64,000 bases of DNA from Bacteroidaceae bacterium (GCA_024697945.1 JAILRU010000091.1:27905-91904), one strand, 5' to 3'; counted from the first letter of the stretch, positions 46,443-56,332 are shown. Translations and numbers: made by a program. The notes: generated by a model not told the origin, from the sequence alone.

Positions 46443-47978
46443 TTAATCTTTCACCTTTTTTACAAAGGTGGTAATGCTCCTTGGAGGCAACTGAGTGCTA
46501 CCTTTGCAGGGGGCGAGAGGCTTCAACGTCTCGCCTTCCACGTCGCTGGTGCGGTAAGGTTGCCACAGGAATGAATCCTCCCCCTCGGGAGAGCCGGAGG
46601 GAGGCAGGAAGTTAACCTCTTTCTCCTGCTCGCTGTAGTTGATAGCCACCACCACCCACGAGCCGTCCTTATTTTGGAAAGCAGATACCATCAAGCCGTA
46701 TGGGTCCTCCTCCTCCTGACCGCAGCTGATGTCGTGGCGCACGGCACCTGGGCGGACGAAGCGGCTGTAGTTGCCCAGCGCCCATAGCAAACGGCTGTCG
46801 CGGCTACGATGCTCACGGTCATAGACACGGATAAGCCCGTCCTTGTAATTCGCTCCGCAGGCACGCCACCACGACCAGCTCCTGGCATTGGCGTAGCAAA
46901 GGTCGTGATGGATGACACGCGCCACGTAAAGGGCAGTCTTCATCGAAAAGTCGTAGCCCTGGCCGCCGCCAATCTCCTTGTCATTGCTCATGATGCAGAT
47001 TTCCGACATCCAGAAGCCGACACCATACTTCCCAAGTTCCTCGCGGAGGCGGAGGCGAATCCTCTTCATAAAAGGCACAGGCGTGTTCGTCCAATAACTG
47101 TGACCCAGCATCAGCCGTGGCACCAAAGGCGTATCGCCAAGATAAGAGGCAATGCTGTCTGGCGACCAAAAGGATGCAATGCCATGCCCACGTTCCCACG
47201 AAGTGTCATGGACATCCAGCATACAGCGGAGGTCGCTGGATTCATCCACGACAATCTGCGTCTGTAGGCCGCGCTCCGTGAAGGTCTTACTGGCAAGACG
47301 AGCCACACGGGCAATCTCCCTGTTCGTAGCAGGCGAACCTTCCTGCTTAGGTCCCTGCCAGTTCCAACTGCCGTCGGGCTCGTTCACAGGCGAGAGGTAG
47401 TCGATGTGGATGCCATGCTCCCGTTCCAGACCGCTCACAGACTCCGCCATGAACTGCGCAAAAGCATCATAGCAATCGGGACGCAGGTTCAGCGTACCGT
47501 CACGGCCCGTATTGGTGGCGAGGCCGTTGGCTGTGAAATGGACAGGCGGCGAGTTGAGAAAAGCCAGCAGGTAAGGCACGCCGCGCTCCTTGGCCATCTT
47601 TAGGAAACGCACCTGTCCCGCCTGACGCGAGAAGTCGTAGGTGCCGTCCGCCTGGAGAAAGCACTCCGTGCGCGTACCCCTGTTGATATAGGAGGAGTCG
47701 CCCTGTTCCGAGCTGCCCGCTCCCAGGTTGAAGCGCCACAGGGAGAGACCGATACCGAGGGGCTGCCCGTTCTTGTCGCACTCAGTGGAGAAAAGCCAGT
47801 CGGCAATCTGTTTTTGAGCATCTTCCTCAGGCCAGAGGCCGATGCTTGGCATGGACCAGGCATCCGAGGCACCGAAGTGCTCGATGGTCTGCTGCGGATG
47901 TTGTGTGTCGATAGAGAAAGTCTGCGCCCACGATGCCGCGGCAAAGAAAAAAAGCAGGGAGAAAAAGAGAGATTTCAT
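46443..47978 (-). CDS. Secreted GH30-family glycoside hydrolase
   Basis: 511 residues with signal peptide (MKSLFFSLLFFFAAASWAQ). GH30 pattern: QTIEHFGASDAWSM, LWRFNLGAGSSEQG, acid/base E200 (LSPVNEPDGSW), nucleophile E326 (FWMSEICI), WWRACGANYKDGLI, and the C-terminal side beta-domain (SWVVVAINYSEQEKEVNF). GH30 enzymes cleave beta-xylan, beta-1,6-glucan or related chains; the subfamily cannot be fixed by eye. Residues about 470-482 (LPPSGSPEGEDS) are encoded by a GC-rich mini-hairpin and look inserted. It lies 48 nt after the PgpH-like gene on the same strand. Confidence 0.85.
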   Translation of the reverse strand: MKSLFFSLLFFFAAASWAQTFSIDTQHPQQTIEHFGASDAWSMPSIGLWPEEDAQKQIADWLFSTECDKNGQPLGIGLSLWRFNLGAGSSEQGDSSYINRGTRTECFLQADGTYDFSRQAGQVRFLKMAKERGVPYLLAFLNSPPVHFTANGLATNTGRDGTLNLRPDCYDAFAQFMAESVSGLEREHGIHIDYLSPVNEPDGSWNWQGPKQEGSPATNREIARVARLASKTFTERGLQTQIVVDESSDLRCMLDVHDTSWERGHGIASFWSPDSIASYLGDTPLVPRLMLGHSYWTNTPVPFMKRIRLRLREELGKYGVGFWMSEICIMSNDKEIGGGQGYDFSMKTALYVARVIHHDLCYANARSWSWWRACGANYKDGLIRVYDREHRSRDSRLLWALGNYSRFVRPGAVRHDISCGQEEEDPYGLMVSAFQNKDGSWVVVAINYSEQEKEVNFLPPSGSPEGEDSFLWQPYRTSDVEGETLKPLAPCKGSTQLPPRSITTFVKKVKD

Positions 47979-48026
47979 AGGAAAAAGAGCTAATACGTCT
48001 GCAAATATTGACAGCTGATGGGAACC

Positions 48027-50132
48027 TCACTCAGGGTATTGTATTCTGGTATGGTAGATGGTGCGGAGACGGGTGCTGAGTACTTCCTTTGCCTCGGTTA
48101 TCTCGCGGAAGGTGATGGCGCACTCGTCGAAGCTGCCTTCGCTGACCTGTGCCCCGACAATCTTCTCCACCAGGGCATTGATGCTTTCCTCGGTGTACTC
48201 TGTCAAGCTGCGTGATGCTGCCTCTACCGCATCTGCCATCATCAGGATGGCCTGTTCCAGTGTCTGTGGCTTGGGCCCGGGATAGCGGAAAGACTTTTCG
48301 AGTGAAGAATCAGAATTACCATTTCCCCCAGAGTTGTTACTATTATTCTTAACTCTTAACTCATCACTTTTAACTCTCTGGACGTAGAAGTACTTCGTGA
48401 GGCTCTTGCCATGATGCGTCTCTATGAACTCACGCACGACTGTGGGCAACTTGTATTTCTCAGCGAGTCGTTTGCCGTTTTCGACATGTTGGATGATTAT
48501 CTGGGCGCTGCGCTCGTAGGGCAGTCCGTCGTGTGGGTTCTGTCCGTTCTGGTTCTCGGTGAAGAAGACGGCATTCTCGAGCTTCCCGATGTCATGATAT
48601 AGTGCTCCGGTACGGACGAGCTGTGCCTTAGCTCCCAACTTGTTGGCAACTTCTGCCGCCAGGTTTGCTACCTGCATGCTGTGGTTGAAGGTGCCGTTGG
48701 CTTCCTCTGAGAGGCGCCGCAGTAGGGGGTTGTTGATGTTCTGCAACTCGACAAGCGTGACGATGGAGGTGAAACCGAAAACGCGCTCTATGGGTATGAG
48801 CAGCAGATAGGCAATCAGGGTGAGGAAGCCCGCCATGGCCAGATAGATGTAGGGCTCGAAGTAGGAGACGTTCTGTATCCCGTCTGCCGTCCCCAGTACG
48901 AATTCCATGCACAGGTATGTCAGCAGAGTCGATATGGTGACGAGCACGGCAGTCCGGAAGAGCTCGTAGCGCTGGGAGAGCTCGCGCAGGGAATAGATGG
49001 CAACAAGGCCTGCCACAGTCTGGGTGACGATGAAGGGGAAAGGAGGGGTGACCACGACGGCAGAGGCCAGAATCGCGAGGACATGCGTGACGAATGCTGT
49101 TCGCGAATCCAGGAAGATGCGCAGCAGGATGGGCAGCACGCAGTAGGGCACCAGATAGACGTTGGTCCATGTATGCGAAACGATGATATAGGTGACGATG
49201 GGGAAGAAAAGGGTGAGGCTCATGATGAGGAGCACGGTGCGGAGGTTGTCGAGATAGTCGCTGCGGAACTGTTGGAAGTACATGAGCAGCAGTACGACCA
49301 TGATGGCTATATAGACGGTGCGTCCGCCTATGAGGAGTATCATCTCCCGCGTGCTGAGCTTGTGCTCTCGCTGGTACTGCTCCCATGAGCGCAGGATGTT
49401 CAGTACCTCCTCATCGACAATCTGACCCTTATCTACGATTTTCTGTCCCTGCTGGACAACTCCCATGTTACGCACGAGTCCGCCGTCCACTTCCTTCTTC
49501 TGCTGCTCGCTTTTGCTTTCGTCGTAAGTGAGGTTGGGACTGATGTACTTCATCAGGTCCATGCCCCGCAGATGGCTGTGGCTGTAGTAGATGCTGTCAT
49601 CCTCGTGAATCAGGTATTCGTAAGCTTTCTTCTCGGTGAACAGTTCGGAGGAGGGCTGTCCCTTGGATTCGTTGCCGTGGAAGATGTGCACACTCTCGGG
49701 CTTGACCTCATTGAGTTTCATTTCTCCCTCCCTTGATAGGATTCCCTTAGAATAGATGTATTTGAGTTTGTCCTCCAGATGGCGCAGGAAGTAGGAGGGG
49801 ATGCCCATGGAAGAGCGGGCGTGGAAGTCCTGGCGTAGTGCCATCAGTTGCTGGTTCAGGATTTCCGTGTCCTGACTGAAATAAGGTGTGTATTTGCGGC
49901 GCAGACTGTCCTGTTCGTGGGCGATGAGCTCTGCGGGCTTGAGGATGGGGAAGCTTTCCTGAGCGATGAGGGCTTCCTCTTCCCAGGGCTCGCCCTTTGT
50001 GTAGTTAAAGGTGGTGAAGCTCCTGATGGGCAGGAGGAAAAGGACCAGGATGGCTGTGGCGATGATGGAGAAGAGTATGCGGTAGAGGTATGCCCTGATG
50101 CTGAGTTTGTGATTATGGTTGTAGCGGCTCAT
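48027..50132 (-). CDS. 7TM-HD phosphohydrolase (PgpH-like, c-di-AMP phosphodiesterase family)
   Basis: 701 residues: N-terminal membrane helix (ILFSIIATAILVLFLLPI), large extracytoplasmic 7TMR-HDED-type domain (about 40-270), seven membrane helices (about 275-470), then a cytosolic HD domain with NGTFNHSMQVANLA, GALYHDIGKLENAVFF and EFIETHHGKSLTKYFY. Such proteins hydrolyse cyclic di-AMP. Within the HD domain (about residues 585-608, VKSDELRVKNNSNN) is an insert encoded by tandem spacer words, in the loop before the conserved RYPGPKPQTLEQAILMMAD. The HD residues are intact. Promoter at 50183. Confidence 0.9.
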   Translation of the reverse strand: MSRYNHNHKLSIRAYLYRILFSIIATAILVLFLLPIRSFTTFNYTKGEPWEEEALIAQESFPILKPAELIAHEQDSLRRKYTPYFSQDTEILNQQLMALRQDFHARSSMGIPSYFLRHLEDKLKYIYSKGILSREGEMKLNEVKPESVHIFHGNESKGQPSSELFTEKKAYEYLIHEDDSIYYSHSHLRGMDLMKYISPNLTYDESKSEQQKKEVDGGLVRNMGVVQQGQKIVDKGQIVDEEVLNILRSWEQYQREHKLSTREMILLIGGRTVYIAIMVVLLLMYFQQFRSDYLDNLRTVLLIMSLTLFFPIVTYIIVSHTWTNVYLVPYCVLPILLRIFLDSRTAFVTHVLAILASAVVVTPPFPFIVTQTVAGLVAIYSLRELSQRYELFRTAVLVTISTLLTYLCMEFVLGTADGIQNVSYFEPYIYLAMAGFLTLIAYLLLIPIERVFGFTSIVTLVELQNINNPLLRRLSEEANGTFNHSMQVANLAAEVANKLGAKAQLVRTGALYHDIGKLENAVFFTENQNGQNPHDGLPYERSAQIIIQHVENGKRLAEKYKLPTVVREFIETHHGKSLTKYFYVQRVKSDELRVKNNSNNSGGNGNSDSSLEKSFRYPGPKPQTLEQAILMMADAVEAASRSLTEYTEESINALVEKIVGAQVSEGSFDECAITFREITEAKEVLSTRLRTIYHTRIQYPE

Positions 50133-50182
50133 TTTCTCAATTCATAATTCTTAATTCACAATTCATAATTATATATTCCGTG

Positions 50183-50190
50183 CAAAAGTA
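50183..50190 (-). promoter_or_regulatory. Promoter minus-7 box for the PgpH-like gene
   Basis: TACTTTTG on the minus strand, 50 nt upstream of the ATG; AATTCATAATT words fill the leader. Confidence 0.5.
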
Positions 50191-50234
50191 CAAAGAAATT
50201 AAGAAATAAGAAAGAAGAATTAAGAAATATTTCC

Positions 50235-50242
50235 TATCTTTG
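50235..50242 (+). promoter_or_regulatory. Promoter minus-7 box for gltX
   Basis: TATCTTTG followed by CAATCG; the ATG at 50273 lies in tandem GAATTATG words. Confidence 0.6.
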
Positions 50243-50272
50243 CAATCGAAAAGTAATTATGAATTGTGAATT

Positions 50273-51844
50273 ATGAATTATGAATTAAAGAAAGTGCGTG
50301 TTCGTTTTGCACCCAGCCCGACTGGTCCGCTGCATATTGGCGGCGTGCGTACTGCACTCTACAACTATCTCTTTGCCCGCCAGCATGGCGGCGATTTGAT
50401 TTTCCGCATCGAGGATACCGACTCCACCCGCTTCGTGCCAGGAGCCGAGGAATATATCATCGAGTCGTTCCGTTGGCTCGGCATCAAGTTCGACGAAGGT
50501 GTCAGCTTTGGCGGTAGCCACGGCCCCTATCGTCAAAGTGAGCGTCGTGATATATATAAGAAATATGTACGCGAGCTGCTGGACCGCGGTAAGGCCTACA
50601 TCGCTTTCGATACGCCCGAGGAGCTGGATGCCAAGCGTGCTGAGGTGGAGAACTTCCAGTACGACGCCAGCACTCGCATGCAGATGCGCAACTCCTTGAC
50701 GATGTCGAAGGAGGAGGTCGATGCGCTCATCAGCGAAGGAAAGCAGTACGTTGTGCGCTTCCTCATCGAACCTGGCCGCGACATCGTTGTGGATGACATC
50801 ATCCGAGGTGAGGTACGCATCAACAGCAGCATTCTCGATGACAAGGTGCTCTACAAGAGTGTCGACGAATTGCCCACCTACCATTTGGCTAACATCGTCG
50901 ATGACCATCTAATGGAGGTGACGCACGTTATCCGAGGCGAGGAATGGCTGCCGAGTTCTCCGCTCCATGTGCTCTTGTATGAGGCTTTCGGCTGGGCAGA
51001 CACGATGCCCCGTTTCGCCCATCTGCCCCTGCTGCTCAAACCCGTTGGCAACGGCAAACTGAGCAAGCGCGACGGTGATAAGCTGGGCTTCCCTGTCTTC
51101 CCCCTGGAATGGCACGACCCCAAGAGTGGCGAGGTGAGCAGCGGTTATCGCGAGAAAGGCTATCTGCCTGAAGCTGTGATTAATTTCCTTGCCCTGCTCG
51201 GTTGGAGTCCTGGCGGCGACCGCGAAGTGATGTCCCTCGACGAGATGGTGCAGCTCTTCGACCTGAGCAAGTGTTCGAAGAACGGAGCCAAGTTTGACTA
51301 CATCAAGGCTGCCTGGTTCAATCATCAGTACCTTCTCCAACGTCCTGATACCGACTGGGTGCCTGCCTTTGATAAAGTGCTCCGCGAGCAAGGCATCACC
51401 GCTACGCCAGAACAGGAGGCGGAAGTGGTGCGCATGATGAAGCTAAAAGTCATAGAGTACACGGACGGCCAGGGACAGAAGCACAAGCGCAACATCAGCT
51501 TCGTCAGCGACCTGTGGCCCCTGACACGCTTCTTCTTCATCGCTCCCGATACCTTTGACACAGAGGACAAGTTCATTCGCAAGAACTGGAAAGAAGACAC
51601 AGCCGCAGAAATGCAGCAGCTGGCTGATGTGCTTGCCGGCATAGAGGACTTCAGCGTCGAGGGTCAGAAAGCCGCTATCGATGCATGGGCAGAGAAGACC
51701 GGCATCAAGCCCTGGAATGCTTGGCGCATCTGCCTTGTCGGTGAGGGACAAGGTCCGGATATGTACGAGTTGGCAACCTTCCTTGGCAAGGAAGAGACAC
51801 TTCGCCGCATGAAGCATGCCATCGACACTCTCAGCCGCATGTAG
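50273..51844 (+). CDS. gltX: Glutamyl-tRNA synthetase
   Basis: 523 residues. Class I signatures: [20 protein letters not shown] (HIGH) and [18 protein letters not shown] (KMSKS-type), plus [17 protein letters not shown] and [20 protein letters not shown]. It charges tRNA-Glu. An insert after the KLSKR motif ([19 protein letters not shown]) is characteristic of the Bacteroidetes form. The first residues (MNYELKK) come from tandem GAATTATG words, yet the catalytic core starts at residue 8. Monocistronic. Confidence 0.96.
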   Translation: MNYELKKVRVRFAPSPTGPLHIGGVRTALYNYLFARQHGGDLIFRIEDTDSTRFVPGAEEYIIESFRWLGIKFDEGVSFGGSHGPYRQSERRDIYKKYVRELLDRGKAYIAFDTPEELDAKRAEVENFQYDASTRMQMRNSLTMSKEEVDALISEGKQYVVRFLIEPGRDIVVDDIIRGEVRINSSILDDKVLYKSVDELPTYHLANIVDDHLMEVTHVIRGEEWLPSSPLHVLLYEAFGWADTMPRFAHLPLLLKPVGNGKLSKRDGDKLGFPVFPLEWHDPKSGEVSSGYREKGYLPEAVINFLALLGWSPGGDREVMSLDEMVQLFDLSKCSKNGAKFDYIKAAWFNHQYLLQRPDTDWVPAFDKVLREQGITATPEQEAEVVRMMKLKVIEYTDGQGQKHKRNISFVSDLWPLTRFFFIAPDTFDTEDKFIRKNWKEDTAAEMQQLADVLAGIEDFSVEGQKAAIDAWAEKTGIKPWNAWRICLVGEGQGPDMYELATFLGKEETLRRMKHAIDTLSRM

Positions 51845-51897
51845 CCTAAGTGAAGAAAATTTTTTCGATTTTTCTTGCATGTATGAGTTTTTTATGA

Positions 51898-51905
51898 TAA
51901 CTTTG
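51898..51905 (+). promoter_or_regulatory. Promoter minus-7 box for the BspA-like gene
   Basis: TAACTTTG followed by CAAGC, 38 nt before ATG 51944. Confidence 0.6.
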
Positions 51906-51943
51906 CAAGCAAAACAACGTACAATCTATAAATTCTATCCAAC

Positions 51944-53521
51944 ATGAAACATTATCACTTGAAGAACATTTTCCTGTGTCTATGCTTGTTCTGCGGCATC
52001 AACGCCTTCGCTTCTGATGCTTTGGTTGACGGCATTTACTACAATTTCTCAGAGGGCAATGCTGAGGTGACTTCCGGTGGCTACTCCGGGGCTGTTGTCA
52101 TTCCGCAGTCAGTTTCTTACAATGGAACGACCTACAGTGTGACGAGCATTGGTAAGGATGCCTTCCATGGTTGCGACACCCTTACGTCCATCACTATTCC
52201 CAATAGTGTGACGAGCATTGGCGAATATGCTTTCGCCAGCTGCAAGGGCCTGACATCGGTTACAATTCCCTCAAGCGTGACAAACATCGACGGCTATGCT
52301 TTCGCCAGTTGCACTGGCCTGGCCTCTGTTACTATCTCTGAGAGCCTGACAAGCATCAGCGAGTATGTCTTCTTTGGTTGCAACGCTCTGACCTCTGTCA
52401 CCATCCCAGCGAGCGTGACGAGCATCGGCAATTCTGCCTTCTCCTACTGCAAGGGCCTGACCTCTGTTGTCATTCCTGAGAGTGTGACCAGCATCGGTGC
52501 CTATGGCTTCTATAGCTGTAGCAGTTTGGAATCTGTCAACATCCCTGCGAGCGTGAAGAGCATTGGTCACGATGCCTTCTCCCTGTGCCGGAGTCTGACT
52601 GCTTTCGCTATTCCTGCCGGTGTGGAGAGCATCAGCAGCTTCTTATTCTATGGCTGTACCAGCCTGACTGCTGTTACTATCCCCGAGAGTGTAACGAGCA
52701 TTGAACGGGATGCTTTCTCCTATTGCAGCGCTCTGCCCGCTGTCACTCTTCCGAAGAACGTCACAAGCATTGGCAGCTATGCTTTCTACAATTGCAGTAG
52801 CTTGGCCGCTATCAATATTCCCGACCTGGTGACATACATCGGTGAGAATGCCTTCTATGGTTGCGATGCCCTGACCTCAGTCAAGATCCCCAGCGGCTTG
52901 ACAGAAGTCGGAAACTCTGCATTTGCGCATTGCAAGGGTTTGACGAAAGTCGATATCTCTGATTTGGCAGCATGGTGCGGTATCGTTTTTGAAAGCAGTT
53001 CTTCCAACCCTCTTACCTATGCGAAGAAACTTTATGTGAATGGTGTAGAGGTAAAGGACCTGGTTATTCCCGACGGTGTGACGAACATCGGCACTTGGAC
53101 TTTCCCAAGCTGTACTGACCTGTTCACCATCACCATTCCCGAAAGCGTGACGAACATCGACAAGTATGCCTTCGCAGATTGCACTGGGCTGATGAAGGTG
53201 ATTTGCCGTGCAGCACAGGCTCCCACTGTGGTGGCTGAGTCGTTCTCCAATGTAGATGTCAGTGAAGTCCTCCTGCTTGTACCCGCCGCTTCCGAGGAGC
53301 AGTACATGAATCATGCTGTCTGGGGTAAGTTCCTGGTAACGCCCGATAATAGTATGTTTGCGAAAGAATCGTACGAAACAGCTATCGGTTCTGTGAAGGC
53401 TGGCATGCGGACTGCATCTGAGACTTATGACCTCAGCGGTCGTAGGCAAAACACCGTTCAGCATGGCCTGAACCTCATCCGCATGAGCGACGGCTCAATG
53501 AGAAAAGTATTGGTTAAGTAA
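51944..53521 (+). CDS. Secreted BspA-like leucine-rich repeat protein with C-terminal sorting-type tail
   Basis: 525 residues. Signal peptide (NIFLCLCLFCGINAFA), then about 14 LRR_5 repeats of 23 residues with consensus LTSVTIPxSVTSIGxxAFxxC. The final about 45 residues carry the tail TYDLSGRRQNTVQHGLNLIR...KVLVK, nearly the same as that of the GH5-GH43 protein, a probable sorting or anchoring signal for export across the outer membrane. BspA repeats usually mediate surface adhesion or coaggregation. Monocistronic, with its own promoter and a terminator shared with the convergent rpoD. Confidence 0.88.
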   Translation: MKHYHLKNIFLCLCLFCGINAFASDALVDGIYYNFSEGNAEVTSGGYSGAVVIPQSVSYNGTTYSVTSIGKDAFHGCDTLTSITIPNSVTSIGEYAFASCKGLTSVTIPSSVTNIDGYAFASCTGLASVTISESLTSISEYVFFGCNALTSVTIPASVTSIGNSAFSYCKGLTSVVIPESVTSIGAYGFYSCSSLESVNIPASVKSIGHDAFSLCRSLTAFAIPAGVESISSFLFYGCTSLTAVTIPESVTSIERDAFSYCSALPAVTLPKNVTSIGSYAFYNCSSLAAINIPDLVTYIGENAFYGCDALTSVKIPSGLTEVGNSAFAHCKGLTKVDISDLAAWCGIVFESSSSNPLTYAKKLYVNGVEVKDLVIPDGVTNIGTWTFPSCTDLFTITIPESVTNIDKYAFADCTGLMKVICRAAQAPTVVAESFSNVDVSEVLLLVPAASEEQYMNHAVWGKFLVTPDNSMFAKESYETAIGSVKAGMRTASETYDLSGRRQNTVQHGLNLIRMSDGSMRKVLVK

Positions 53522-53547
53522 TCACCAAGATACATACAATTAAAGAA

Positions 53548-53582
53548 GAAGAGAGGCGCTCTTGCGTCTCTCTTCTCTTTTT
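53548..53582. terminator. Terminator between LRR gene and rpoD
   Basis: GAAGAGAGGCGC and GCGTCTCTCTTC form a 12-bp stem (one G-T) with a 4-nt loop, followed by CTTTTT. Confidence 0.85.
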
Positions 53583-53602
53583 AATACCACTGGGACTTTC
53601 GC

Positions 53603-54466
53603 TTATCCGAGATATGAACGGAGCAGGCTGTTGCGGCTGCCGGCACGGAGCTTGCGGATAGCCTTCTCGCGAATCTGACGAACACGTTCACGGGTCAGGC
53701 CAAAGGTCTCGCCTATCTCCTCGAGGGTCATCTCCGGCTGGTTGTTGATGCCGAAGCTGCGCTCGATAATCTGCTTTTCGCGCTCGTTGAGAACACCCAG
53801 GGCGCGGTCTATCTCGGTGGAGAGACTCTCGCTGACCAGACCTTTGTCCGCCATAGGCGAGTCGGGGTTGGTCATCACATCCAACAGGCTGTTCTCCTCG
53901 CCTTCGATGAAGGGGGCATCCACACTGACGTGACGACCGCTGGCCCGCAGTGAGTCGTTTATCTTCTCGGGCAACTCATTGACCAATTCTGCCAACTCAT
54001 CAGCACTGGGCTTGCGTTCATACTCCTGCTCGAACTTTGTCATGGCCTTCGTTATCTTGTTGACAGCACTGACCTGATTGAGGGGCAGACGCACGATACG
54101 ACTCTGCTCAGCCAAAGCTTGCAGGATGGTCTGGCGAATCCACCATACGGCGTATGAGATGAACTTGAAGCCACGCGTCTCGTCGAACTTCTCAGCAGCC
54201 TTGATGAGTCCCACGTTGCCCTCGTTGATGAGGTCGGGTAGGGAAAGTCCCTGATTCTGATATTGCTTGGCCACACTGACCACGAAACGGAGATTTGCAC
54301 GCACCAGTTTGTCAAGTGCACGACGATCGCCCTTGCGTATCTTCTGTGAAAGTTCCACCTCCTCCTCAACGGGAAGCAGGGCTTCACGACCAATTTCTTG
54401 CAGGTACTTGTCGAGCGATGCACTGTCGCGACTGGTAATGCTCTTCGTGATTTTAAGCTGTCTCAT
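53603..54466 (-). CDS. rpoD: Primary RNA polymerase sigma factor (RpoD/SigA type)
   Basis: 287 residues, the short form normal for Bacteroidetes (no region 1.1). Region 1.2 ([15 protein letters not shown]), 2.1-2.4 ([39 protein letters not shown]), region 3, and 4.2 ([20 protein letters not shown]). It directs transcription from the TAnnTTTG promoters described here. Promoter TACATTTG at 54501-54508. Confidence 0.95.
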   Translation of the reverse strand: MRQLKITKSITSRDSASLDKYLQEIGREALLPVEEEVELSQKIRKGDRRALDKLVRANLRFVVSVAKQYQNQGLSLPDLINEGNVGLIKAAEKFDETRGFKFISYAVWWIRQTILQALAEQSRIVRLPLNQVSAVNKITKAMTKFEQEYERKPSADELAELVNELPEKINDSLRASGRHVSVDAPFIEGEENSLLDVMTNPDSPMADKGLVSESLSTEIDRALGVLNEREKQIIERSFGINNQPEMTLEEIGETFGLTRERVRQIREKAIRKLRAGSRNSLLRSYLG

Positions 54467-54500
54467 ATATACCTAATTAGTTATTTAGAGTTTTAGCGCG

Positions 54501-54508
54501 CAAATGTA
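54501..54508 (-). promoter_or_regulatory. Promoter minus-7 box for rpoD
   Basis: TACATTTG on the minus strand, 34 nt upstream of the start codon. Confidence 0.55.
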
Positions 54509-54625
54509 GAACTTTTTAATTAAAAATTTCATATTGAAATGCTAAAATATGTGAAAAAGATGTGAAAACGCACGAACTTTACCAATTTTGCACCCTTTTA
54601 TGCTTCAAATTTCGCCTTTTTTGTG

Positions 54626-54633
54626 TATCTTTG
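54626..54633 (+). promoter_or_regulatory. Promoter minus-7 box for lemA
   Basis: TATCTTTG followed by CACTAAA; the 78-nt leader to 54717 contains tandem GGTAAAT words (54680-54712). Confidence 0.6.
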
Positions 54634-54716
54634 CACTAAATTTAGGATTAAAGATAAAAATTTAATCTGCGAAGAAAAAATGGTAAATGGTAAATAATTA
54701 AATAGTAAATGAAATT

Positions 54717-55283
54717 ATGGGAACAACAGCAATTATTTTGATAGTAGTCGTCGTGCTATTGGTCTTTTGGGTTATCGGTATCTACAACAACTTGGTAACC
54801 TTGCGTAACAATCGTGAGAACGCCTTCGCCAACATCGAGGTCCAGCTGAAGCAGCGTTATGACCTCATTCCCAATCTGGTAAATACCGTAAAGGGGTATG
54901 CCGAGCATGAGAAAGGTGTATTGGAACGTGTTACGGCAGCCCGTACGGCAGCAATGGGAGCAACCACTTTGAATGAAAAGATTGAAGCAGAGAATGCCTT
55001 GAGTAGTGCCTTGGCTGGCTTGAAGGTTAGCGTGGAGGCCTATCCCGATCTGAAGGCAAATCAGAACTTCCTGCAGTTGCAGAGCGAGTTGGCAGACATA
55101 GAGAATAAACTGGCAGCTGTCCGCCGTTTCTTCAACAGTGCCACCAAGGAACTCAACAATGGCGTGCAAAAGTTCCCGGCTGTCCTCTTTGCCGGTATGT
55201 TCGGTTTCCATCAGGAGCCTATGTTCGAGGTTCCACAGGAAGAACGTGCTGCCGTTCAGAAAGCACCAGAAGTTAAGTTTTAA
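54717..55283 (+). CDS. lemA: LemA family protein
   Basis: 188 residues. One N-terminal membrane helix (AIILIVVVVLLVFWVIGIYN) and then the helical LemA domain: LRNNRENAFANIEVQLKQRY, DLIPNLVNTVKGYAEHEKGV, and FNSATKELNNGVQKFPAVLF. Function is unknown, but it is nearly always paired with the M48 protease that follows with a one-base overlap (TAATG). Confidence 0.93.
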   Translation: MGTTAIILIVVVVLLVFWVIGIYNNLVTLRNNRENAFANIEVQLKQRYDLIPNLVNTVKGYAEHEKGVLERVTAARTAAMGATTLNEKIEAENALSSALAGLKVSVEAYPDLKANQNFLQLQSELADIENKLAAVRRFFNSATKELNNGVQKFPAVLFAGMFGFHQEPMFEVPQEERAAVQKAPEVKF

Positions 55284-56287
55284 TGAGTTACGTTGGCATT
55301 CATACCCAACAGGTTCGGAACAATGCGAAGAGCCTGTTGCTGCTCATCCTTTTTCCTTGCATCATACTTGCTGTGGTGTATGCCTTCCTCGCCTTTGTGA
55401 ACATGCAGGATGTGCCGGACAGCTATAGCTATCAAGGCTCTCATCTGGAATTTGACGCGATGGCCACTAACGAGGCATTCCTCATGGCATTGCCCTGGGT
55501 CGTGGGTATCGTGGGCATCTGGTTCATGATTTCCTACTTCACAAACACCAGCATAGTGCGTAGTGCTACTGGAGCCCGGCCATTGGAGCGCAGGGAGAAT
55601 CCTCGTGTGTATAACATCGTGGAGAACTTGACGATGACCTGTGGTATGCCTATGCCCAAGATTAACGTCATCGACGACCCGCAACTCAACGCCTTTGCCA
55701 GTGGCATCGACGAGAAGAGCTACACCGTCACCGTGACTACCGGCATTTGCAATCGCCTCAACGACGACGAGTTGGCTGGTGTCATAGGTCACGAACTGAC
55801 GCATATCCGCAATCGCGACACGCGTCTCCTCATCATAAGCATCATCTTCGTGGGCATCATGAGTACGGCGCTGAGTCTGGCAATACGTATGTTGTGGAAC
55901 ACCTTCATCTATGGCGGTGGCAATCGCCGCTCCAGTCGCGACGGCAAGAACGGCGGTGCTGTCATTGCCGTCATGCTCGTTGCCATCGTGCTGGCTGCTG
56001 TGGGCTATTTCTTCACGCTGCTCACACGGTTCGCCATCAGCAGGAAACGCGAGTATATGGCCGATGCAGGCGGTGCTGAGCTTTGCGGCAATCCTTTGGC
56101 TTTGGCCTCTGCCCTGCGTAAAATCAGCAATGACCCTGGCTTGGGACAGGTTGACCGCGAGGATGTGGCACAGCTCTTCATTGTCCGTCCCCATGCTTTT
56201 GCCAGTGAGTTCACTAACATGATGAGCAAGCTTTTCAGCACGCACCCAAGCATAGAGAGCCGCATCGCCTATTTGGAGCAGTTCTGA
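55283..56287 (+). CDS. M48-family membrane metalloprotease (HtpX-like)
   Basis: 334 residues with about four hydrophobic segments. Zinc site VIGHELTHIRNRDTR (HExxH), upstream MPKINVIDDPQLNAFASG and the downstream third ligand region SRKREYMADAGGAELCGNP. An envelope quality-control protease by analogy with HtpX. Translationally coupled to lemA. The C-terminal STHPSIESRIAYLEQ motif is complete. Confidence 0.92.
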   Translation: MSYVGIHTQQVRNNAKSLLLLILFPCIILAVVYAFLAFVNMQDVPDSYSYQGSHLEFDAMATNEAFLMALPWVVGIVGIWFMISYFTNTSIVRSATGARPLERRENPRVYNIVENLTMTCGMPMPKINVIDDPQLNAFASGIDEKSYTVTVTTGICNRLNDDELAGVIGHELTHIRNRDTRLLIISIIFVGIMSTALSLAIRMLWNTFIYGGGNRRSSRDGKNGGAVIAVMLVAIVLAAVGYFFTLLTRFAISRKREYMADAGGAELCGNPLALASALRKISNDPGLGQVDREDVAQLFIVRPHAFASEFTNMMSKLFSTHPSIESRIAYLEQF

Positions 56288-56332
56288 TGTGGCTTTTTCC
56301 ACTATTTCTTTTTGCATTGTGCGTGTTTTCCT

